From Parcubacteria group bacterium GW2011_GWD2_38_12 (GTDB lineage: Bacteria; Patescibacteriota; Minisyncoccia; GWC2-36-17): a stretch of DNA of 47,369 nt. The translations under genes and the position numbers were made by a program. Below the pieces are notes generated by a model. It was not told the DNA's origin. It was given only the letters and a program-made list of their open reading frames with translations, and did no database searches. Below, in pieces: positions 41,809-47,369 of this stretch. The stretch is from assembly GCA_000992345.1 (NCBI GenBank), contig LBUA01000003.1:1-47369 (forward strand), given 5' to 3'. The first letter of the stretch is position 1. Each line of letters begins with the position of its first letter.

Positions 41809-42554
41809 GAAATAAATCTATTCTTATAACGGGAGCCGCTTCGGGACTTGGTGAGCAACTCGCTCTAGAAGCGCGCGCAAGAGGCTACGATCTTTATCTT
41901 GTTGATAATTCACCAAAAATTACTGATGTTGCCGCTAAAATTAATGCTAAATATTTAATTGCTGACCTTTCTGACCGAAGATCGTTAGACGAGATCGCTG
42001 AATGGGCGCGTAATGCGGAGATTATAATAAATAATGCCGGTATAGCAAAAAAGGAGGTGTTTCATAAAATGTCCACTCTAGACGCGGAAAGGGTAGTAGC
42101 GGTTAATATTTTGGCGCCGATGATTTTGAGCCGAATTTATCTTGAGCGTTTTTATAAGAGCGGTTCGGGCGCAATTATCAATATCTCCAGTTCGGCAAGC
42201 TATTTTCCGACTCCGCAAATGGCTCCATATGGTGCGTCAAAAGCGTGGTTGAACGCATTTACTGAATCTCTATTTATTGAAGTTAAAAGTTTTCCAAAAA
42301 TAAAAATTTTAGCTATTTGCCCCAGCGGGATGAATACGGATTTTCAGCAATCTAGCGGAGTTAAAAGGGATTATTCAGAGCTTCTTCTTAATCCCGTAAT
42401 TGTAGCTAAAAGAATATTTAATGATATAGAAAAAGGAAGGAGTGGAATAAGAAATTATGGAACAATGACACATTTATTCAAAATTCTAAGATCATTTTTG
42501 CCAGCAAAAATTTATTTGCGTTTGATTGGATATTTAATAAATCGCTATCGTTAA
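41805..42554 (+). CDS. Short-chain dehydrogenase/reductase
   Basis: 249 residues, classical SDR: T-G-A-A-S-G-L-G (cofactor loop, 9-16), I-I-N-N-A-G-I-A (about 74-81), I-S-S-S-A-S with the catalytic Ser and Y-G-A-S-K (about 148-152). A C-terminal extension of about 40 basic and hydrophobic residues may bind membrane, as in SDRs acting on lipids. ATGA overlap with the radical SAM-epimerase gene suggests the same pathway: keto-sugar or keto-lipid reduction is plausible. Confidence 0.88.
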   Translation: MRNKSILITGAASGLGEQLALEARARGYDLYLVDNSPKITDVAAKINAKYLIADLSDRRSLDEIAEWARNAEIIINNAGIAKKEVFHKMSTLDAERVVAVNILAPMILSRIYLERFYKSGSGAIINISSSASYFPTPQMAPYGASKAWLNAFTESLFIEVKSFPKIKILAICPSGMNTDFQQSSGVKRDYSELLLNPVIVAKRIFNDIEKGRSGIRNYGTMTHLFKILRSFLPAKIYLRLIGYLINRYR

Positions 42555-42562
42555 TTTAATAA

Positions 42563-44821
42563 ATGAAAATAATTGATTTTATGAAAATAAATATTGTTAA
42601 GTTATTCAAACCAATAATTTTGGTAGCAATATGTTACACATTGCTCACTATTGTTTTTTGGGGAGCCTTTGTCCTTGATAGGGGCTTACATGCTGAAACA
42701 AAATGGATTGAGCTTAGCCAGGAACGACCGAGTTTAGAAGGATTTATTTATCCCGATAAAGACAGGCTATTTATGTCTTTGCCTTTTCATATAGCGTATA
42801 TTTTCTCTGACGGCTCTTATTTAAGTCTTCACATTTTATTCGGAATTTTTGTTTTCCTTACAGGATTTTTGAGTTATTTGATAATGCGCCATTTTTTTCC
42901 TGGTAATATTTTTTTAAATTTTTTGATAGGGGCGGTCACTCTTGTGTTTGGAGCTGACATGGCTGTTGTGTTATTGCCCATGATTGTAGTTCGCCAAGCC
43001 ATAGTTTTTATGCTTGCGGCTTTTCTTATATTTTTAATTGCCTGGAAGAAGCAAAAACCGGCGCTACTATTGGTAGTAGCGACGGCTCAACTTATATCGC
43101 TTTGGACTTATGAGGTTGGTCTTTTAATGATGCTTTGCGCGCCCTTACTTATTTGGGAAAAAGGAATTAACTGGCGAAAATGGTGGATGTGGGCGTTCGC
43201 ATGGAATATAGTGCCCGCATTAAAGGTGGCTTATATGGGGTATCGTTATTTGATTCAGCAAGAGGTTTCATATCAATCAGCGCAATTATTTTCAGCCGAC
43301 TGGTCTATTATTAATATTCCCATAAGAATGTTTCGATTTGTTTATGATGGCCTATTATTTTGGAATTGGTCGGAAGATTGGCTCGGGCCTTTCAGCGAGG
43401 GATGCACTTCCACGATGGTAAATAAAATTTCTATACCGTTAATAATTGGCGTAGTCGGATTTGCGGTTGCTATTTTTTTGATAAATAAATTTCAATCTTC
43501 GGAAGGAAAGATCCCTGTTAACAAGATTTTGTTATTTGCCACTATTTTTTCAATTTTAGCGTATTTGCCGTTTTTGCCGCTTGGGCAAATTCATCCATTT
43601 TTTAAAATGAATTGGCGGACGCATTTTTATCCAGCTTTTCCTATGGCGGTTATTTTAATAATAGCACTTTACCAAATAGGACTAATGTTGCGCACAAGGT
43701 GGATCTTATTTATCGGAAGTATTCTTATAATCGTATCCGGGCTTTTTAGCGGTATGGCCAATCAATTAGAGCAGGATAATTTTTGGGCAAGGCATCAAAA
43801 TGTTATGTCGGCGATTGTTCGTCAAGCGCCGAATATCAAAGATGATACACTTGTTGTTTTGACCAATATTCCAGATAAGCTTTTGTATTCTGTTTGTGAA
43901 AATTATCCGCCGACAAATCCGTTCGGGTCTCCGATGTGGTTTAATTCCGCTCTTCAAGTATATTATCCGAACACCCGGCTTATAGGTCTTTATACTTATG
44001 AAGGCGCCATAATGCCCGAAGCGGACTTTAAATTTAATTTTAATAAAAATGGAGTGGAGTTAGAACGTACTAGTATTAGATTGGAAGGGAAAGATTTTGG
44101 ATATGACCAGATGATTGCTTTTGAATTTGATTCGCAAAAAGGAGCAACGCTTTTAGCGAGTGACTTCCCTTCGGCTGATGTTTTGGGATCAATTAATCAT
44201 TCGGATTATAATCCCATTAAGAGAATTGATTTTAATCCTCCGCCAATAGAAACAATTAGAAAATTAGATATTGATAAAGAAATATTCATTGGCGTTTCGG
44301 AAGAGTGTTATGACGAAACTAATATGGAGAAGCGTATTAATATGCTAGATTGGGGTGGAGATAATGTTCTGCGGGAGAGCTTGGGAGTTAATTTTTACGG
44401 CATTTTGCCACTTAATCGGGAGGGTTCACTGACCATGAAAGAAAATCATTTATATTTTTTGACAAAGGACGATAAGGATCATTTGACTACTCCATTTTTA
44501 CCGCTTCAAAATTTAGAGAGCGGAGAAAAATATATTACGCTTGTTAGCGCTTGGTATGGAGATTGGTCAATTAAAGAAATTATGTCTACTAAGGGCAAAT
44601 CCGCGGCTTTAATGATGTTGCAAGATAAAAATTTTAATACGCTTGTAGAAGCCCAGCCATCAGGACAATCTTTAACGCGATTGCCTGAAGGCAAATATAC
44701 TTTATGCGCGCCGGTAAGCGCTAAAACGGAAGATGTGCGAGTTGTTTTTAAGGGTAAGTCCGGAAAGGAAGTCATAATGCCGGATAGAATTATGATTGAG
44801 CACGTTCGACTTAAGAAATAA
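42563..44821 (+). CDS. Multi-span membrane protein with a large extracytoplasmic domain (GT-C-like), function unknown
   Basis: 752 residues. About ten transmembrane segments (20-420), with a conserved-looking D-R-G-L-H-A-E-T-K-W-I-E-L loop after the first helix (acidic residue in the first outside loop, as in GT-C glycosyltransferases). A soluble C-terminal part (about 430-750) with beta-strand character follows. No database family recognised by eye. As a GT-C protein it would use a polyprenyl-phosphate sugar outside the membrane, consistent with the upstream GtrB-like enzyme and flippase. Confidence 0.65.
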   Translation: MKIIDFMKINIVKLFKPIILVAICYTLLTIVFWGAFVLDRGLHAETKWIELSQERPSLEGFIYPDKDRLFMSLPFHIAYIFSDGSYLSLHILFGIFVFLTGFLSYLIMRHFFPGNIFLNFLIGAVTLVFGADMAVVLLPMIVVRQAIVFMLAAFLIFLIAWKKQKPALLLVVATAQLISLWTYEVGLLMMLCAPLLIWEKGINWRKWWMWAFAWNIVPALKVAYMGYRYLIQQEVSYQSAQLFSADWSIINIPIRMFRFVYDGLLFWNWSEDWLGPFSEGCTSTMVNKISIPLIIGVVGFAVAIFLINKFQSSEGKIPVNKILLFATIFSILAYLPFLPLGQIHPFFKMNWRTHFYPAFPMAVILIIALYQIGLMLRTRWILFIGSILIIVSGLFSGMANQLEQDNFWARHQNVMSAIVRQAPNIKDDTLVVLTNIPDKLLYSVCENYPPTNPFGSPMWFNSALQVYYPNTRLIGLYTYEGAIMPEADFKFNFNKNGVELERTSIRLEGKDFGYDQMIAFEFDSQKGATLLASDFPSADVLGSINHSDYNPIKRIDFNPPPIETIRKLDIDKEIFIGVSEECYDETNMEKRINMLDWGGDNVLRESLGVNFYGILPLNREGSLTMKENHLYFLTKDDKDHLTTPFLPLQNLESGEKYITLVSAWYGDWSIKEIMSTKGKSAALMMLQDKNFNTLVEAQPSGQSLTRLPEGKYTLCAPVSAKTEDVRVVFKGKSGKEVIMPDRIMIEHVRLKK

Positions 44822-44836
44822 TTTAATATTTATAAA

Positions 44837-45619
44837 ATGACAAAAAAAATAAAATACTACAAAGAATTAATTTGGGAATTAACTAAAAATGAATTGAAGC
44901 TCCGCTATAGCGGATCTGTTTTGGGTTTTATTTGGGTTTTTTTAAAACCATTTATGACATTTGCTATTTTGTTTATGGTATTTTCTGTTTTTTTTGGTCA
45001 ACATGACCCTTATTATAAATTCAATCTTTTAATTGGATTAGTGTTATTCTATTATTTTTCTGAAGGAACAATACAGCTCACCGATACTCTTCTCAAGAGA
45101 GCGGATATAATATTAAAGCTTAATTTTCCAAGATTTGTTGTTATTGTTTCATCGCTTCTTAGCACTTTTATTAATTTTTTAGCGTCACTCTCATTCTTTT
45201 TTGTTTTGGTTTTTCTATTTTCTAAAACAGACCACATATTTAGTATGTATGGTTTATTAATGTTTGTAATAGCAGTTATTTTCTTATCTTTGCTGATATT
45301 GGGCTTTGGTCTTTTTTCGAGCATAATTCAAGTTAAACTTCGGGATTTTCAACAAATCTGGTCTCTTTTTATTCAGCTTCTAATGTATTCCACTCCGATT
45401 ATTTATCCATTGACGATCTTGCCTGATAAATTACAGAAAATCATCCTATTAAATCCGCTTACAATTATTATTGATTTTTCAAGAAGTCAACTGTTAAATA
45501 TGCCACTTGCAGTTTCGCTAAATTCAGTGATTATTCTCGCAGTTTTTATTATTTTATTAAATGTTGCGGGATATTATTATTTTAATAATAGAATCAAAAT
45601 AATAGCGGAGAATATATAA
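44837..45619 (+). CDS. ABC-2 type polysaccharide exporter permease (Wzm-like)
   Basis: 260 residues with six transmembrane segments. N-terminal amphipathic L-I-W-E-L-T-K-N-E-L-K-L-R-Y-S-G-S-V-L-G and F-I-W-V-F-L-K-P are typical for Wzm/TagG permeases; the loop M-Y-S-T-P-I-I-Y-P and L-N-P-L-T-I-I-I-D match the same family. It exports a completed glycan attached to its lipid carrier, together with the ATPase six bp downstream. Confidence 0.92.
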   Translation: MTKKIKYYKELIWELTKNELKLRYSGSVLGFIWVFLKPFMTFAILFMVFSVFFGQHDPYYKFNLLIGLVLFYYFSEGTIQLTDTLLKRADIILKLNFPRFVVIVSSLLSTFINFLASLSFFFVLVFLFSKTDHIFSMYGLLMFVIAVIFLSLLILGFGLFSSIIQVKLRDFQQIWSLFIQLLMYSTPIIYPLTILPDKLQKIILLNPLTIIIDFSRSQLLNMPLAVSLNSVIILAVFIILLNVAGYYYFNNRIKIIAENI

Positions 45620-45625
45620 ATTATT

Positions 45626-46351
45626 ATGATTAAAATAGAAAATTTATCAAAAACATTTTTAGTTCCGCACGAAAAGAGATTTAATATTAAAGATTATTTT
45701 ATTCATTTTTTTTCAAAAATGAATTATGAAAAATTCAATGCTTTGAACGATATTTCTTTCAACATGGAAAAAGGAGAGTGGCTAGGTATTATAGGTAGCA
45801 ATGGAGCTGGCAAGTCCACACTTCTTAAAATACTAGCCGGTATTTATTCGCCTGATTCCGGGAAAATAGTTATTAAAGGAAATGTTGTTCCGTTTTTGGA
45901 ATTGGGGGTTGGCTTTCATTCCGAACTTTCAGCGAGGGATAATATATACTTAAACGGTTTACTGCTTGGTATTCCCAGAAAAAAAATTCAGGAAAAATTT
46001 GATGAGATAATAGATTTTGCGGAAATAAGGCCCTTCGTAGACCAGAAATTAAAAAATTTTTCGTCAGGTATGCAGGCGCGGCTAGGTTTTGCTATTGCGA
46101 TGCATGCGCCGGCAGATGTATTTTTAATTGATGAAATTTTGGCGGTGGGGGATTATGCTTTTCAACAAAAAAGTTTAAATACTTTCAAGAATAAATTAAA
46201 GGATAAAACTATTGTTTTTGTTAGTCATGATATGAATAAAATAAAAGAAAATTGTAATAGGGTAATGTGGATCGCAGATGGCCGAATTAAGGAAATTGGC
46301 AATCCAGAAAAGGTAATTGCTAATTATATAATATCGGAACAAAGGGTATAA
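45626..46351 (+). CDS. ABC transporter ATPase of polysaccharide export (Wzt-like, short form)
   Basis: 241 residues. Walker A G-S-N-G-A-G-K-S-T (about 57-65), signature F-S-S-G-M-Q-A-R-L (about 148-156), Walker B V-F-L-I-D-E (about 168-173), H-loop V-S-H-D. The I-x-G-N-V-V-P-F-L-E-L-G-V-G-F sequence is typical of Wzt/TagH. It lacks the C-terminal carbohydrate-binding domain of E. coli O9a Wzt, so export is probably not gated by a modified glycan end. Confidence 0.93.
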   Translation: MIKIENLSKTFLVPHEKRFNIKDYFIHFFSKMNYEKFNALNDISFNMEKGEWLGIIGSNGAGKSTLLKILAGIYSPDSGKIVIKGNVVPFLELGVGFHSELSARDNIYLNGLLLGIPRKKIQEKFDEIIDFAEIRPFVDQKLKNFSSGMQARLGFAIAMHAPADVFLIDEILAVGDYAFQQKSLNTFKNKLKDKTIVFVSHDMNKIKENCNRVMWIADGRIKEIGNPEKVIANYIISEQRV

Positions 46352-46354
46352 TTT

Positions 46355-47233
46355 ATGATAGACCTTATTTTTAATTTGATAAATAAATATAAACAAAAAT
46401 CCATAATTGAAAAAATGGATTTAGCTAATGAATTGGACAAGGTTGTCCGCTATTTTATTATTCTAACTCCCGGACATTCGGGGAGTTTGTGGCTTAGCAA
46501 GATTCTAAGCGCTCATCCGGATGTTTTATGTTTTCATGAGGGTCCGGTGCAGAAAATTTTCCCTAAAAGATATTACAATTTGACCGATGAAGATATAATG
46601 ATTTGGCTATATTCCCTAAAAAGTACTTCCGCAAACCATTACGGGAAAATTTATAAGGCAATTGGGGGTATTGGTAAGATAACTCCCTCTGCTGCATTAT
46701 CTGAAAAAATAAGACCATATTTTTTGGTTTTTAATTTGACGCGCAATCCAATTAATTTTATTAATTCACAACTTCAATCTACCGACGAAAGAGTTATTCC
46801 AAAGAGAAAAAGAGAAGTTTTAAAAATATCGGAGAACGCGGTTAGTCATTCCCCTCAAATTAAGGAAATATATTCAAAAAGCCTAGATAATAAGTTGTTT
46901 GTTTGGGCGTGTTGGGAATGGTCTTATTATGCCGAGAGTTCGAGTGATGCATTATATAGAATGGAAGATTTGACAAGTGATTTAGAAATTCTCATAAGAT
47001 CTTTAGAGGAAATAACCGGCATCAATATTAGTGAGAATAAATATTTTATGGATAGCATTAAAAATCTCATGGAGAATCGAGTCAATTCTCATTTAAAAGA
47101 AAAACGGCGCGATCTGAATGATATTTATTTAAACCAATGGAACAATGACCAAAGATTTTTATTCAATAAAATTTGTGGCTTAAAAGCCAAAGAACTTTAT
47201 CCTGAGTTATCCAATATTTTGAATCATGAATGA
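46355..47233 (+). CDS. Sulfotransferase family protein (putative)
   Basis: 292 residues. PAPS-binding elements: T-P-G-H-S-G-S-L-W-L-S-K-I-L (about 38-51, the 5'-phosphosulfate loop) followed by A-H-P-D-V-L-C-F-H-E, and F-N-L-T-R-N-P-I-N-F-I-N-S (about 128-140, 3'-phosphate binding Arg and Ser). It would sulfate a sugar of the exported glycan, using PAPS made elsewhere. Overlaps the next glycosyltransferase by 8 bp. The C-terminal half is divergent. Confidence 0.72.
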   Translation: MIDLIFNLINKYKQKSIIEKMDLANELDKVVRYFIILTPGHSGSLWLSKILSAHPDVLCFHEGPVQKIFPKRYYNLTDEDIMIWLYSLKSTSANHYGKIYKAIGGIGKITPSAALSEKIRPYFLVFNLTRNPINFINSQLQSTDERVIPKRKREVLKISENAVSHSPQIKEIYSKSLDNKLFVWACWEWSYYAESSSDALYRMEDLTSDLEILIRSLEEITGINISENKYFMDSIKNLMENRVNSHLKEKRRDLNDIYLNQWNNDQRFLFNKICGLKAKELYPELSNILNHE

Positions 47234-47369
47234 TATTATCAAACCTACTATCTCCATCATCACCCCTTGCTTCAATAGTTCCAAATTTATTCGGGAATGC
47301 ATTGAAAGCATTTTAGGGCAAGATTATCCCCATATTGAACATATTATTCAAGATGGCGCCTCAACTGAC
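47226..47369 (+). CDS. GT2-family glycosyltransferase (N-terminal fragment)
   Basis: 48 codons up to the window edge. S-I-I-T-P-C-F-N-S-S-K-F-I-R-E-C-I-E-S-I with Q-D-Y-P-H-I-E-H-I-I-Q-D-G-A-S-T-D is the GT2 nucleotide-binding start. ATG 47226 overlaps the sulfotransferase stop. Continues the operon. Confidence 0.85.
   Translation, partial: MNDIIKPTISIITPCFNSSKFIRECIESILGQDYPHIEHIIQDGASTD

Noticed and set aside
36917-42554. Hopanoid (hpn) cluster, suggested by epimerase, radical SAM, glycosyltransferase and YdjC-type deacetylase genes
   Set aside because: No squalene-hopene cyclase or squalene synthesis genes; the surroundings are polysaccharide genes with a Wzm/Wzt exporter.

Overview
The window looks like a chromosomal piece from a member of the Candidate Phyla Radiation (Patescibacteria, Parcubacteria-like). 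This is inferred from gene content, not from a marker gene. The DNA is AT-rich, genes are tightly packed, and intergenic spaces are filled with short degenerate word repeats. Most starts lack a Shine-Dalgarno sequence. Typical entries for such genomes are a presenilin-like A22 protease, an orphan Rieske protein, bacterial Elp3, a very large Cys-free surface protein and extensive cell-surface glycan genes. No rRNA, tRNA, CRISPR array or complete mobile element was seen.

Region 1 (1-12.5 kb, housekeeping): the end of a putative PD-(D/E)XK nuclease, an ASCH protein, an interrupted small membrane ORF, gatA, a small membrane protein, the presenilin-like protease, the Rieske protein and thiI. These are followed by elp3 (minus strand), facing away from a Trm9-like methyltransferase with which it shares a CATG start palindrome. 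A beta-CASP RNase and clpB under a CIRCE operator close the region. thiI, elp3 and the Trm9-like gene form a tRNA-modification neighbourhood. Elp3 and the Trm9-like enzyme could together make an mcm5U-type wobble uridine.

Region 2 (12.6-19.7 kb, glycan locus A): a minus-strand operon (GT4, YfhO-like membrane protein, O-antigen ligase/polymerase, GT2) diverges from galU, which supplies UDP-glucose.

Region 3 (19.7-32.8 kb, cell surface): a winged-helix protein, then a 1.3 kb gene-free stretch rich in hairpins. Next comes a 1130-residue candidate S-layer protein with six modules of about 160 residues, the only clear strong ribosome binding site of the window and codon use unlike its neighbours. 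It is followed by a membrane-anchored protein, a 1233-residue mosaic protein (zinc phospholipase C-like, lamin-tail and beta-helix parts), a TPR membrane protein and an O-antigen-ligase/TPR protein that may glycosylate surface proteins.

Region 4 (32.9-47.4 kb, glycan locus B): one co-directional, nearly gap-free operon. It holds nucleotide-sugar enzymes (GDP-mannose 3,5-epimerase-like, UDP-glucose dehydrogenase-like), two methyltransferases, and a polyprenyl-phosphate glycosyltransferase / YdjC-type deacetylase / EamA-type flippase group. It also holds a hexapeptide acyltransferase, an unusual radical SAM-epimerase fusion, an SDR, a GT-C-like membrane protein, a Wzm/Wzt exporter, a sulfotransferase and the start of another GT2.

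The most unusual signals are palindromic. A 147-bp element with perfect 20-bp terminal inverted repeats sits in frame inside the GNAT domain of Elp3. A family of near-perfect 25-33 bp palindromes (core GAAGTTGAACTTC or GAGGTTGAACCTC) is scattered between and inside genes. Word repeats ending in an ACGCGAAGCGT- or TCGCGAAGCGA-type mini-hairpin abut two start codons. A 190-bp chain of four palindromes separates the Trm9-like gene from the RNase gene.
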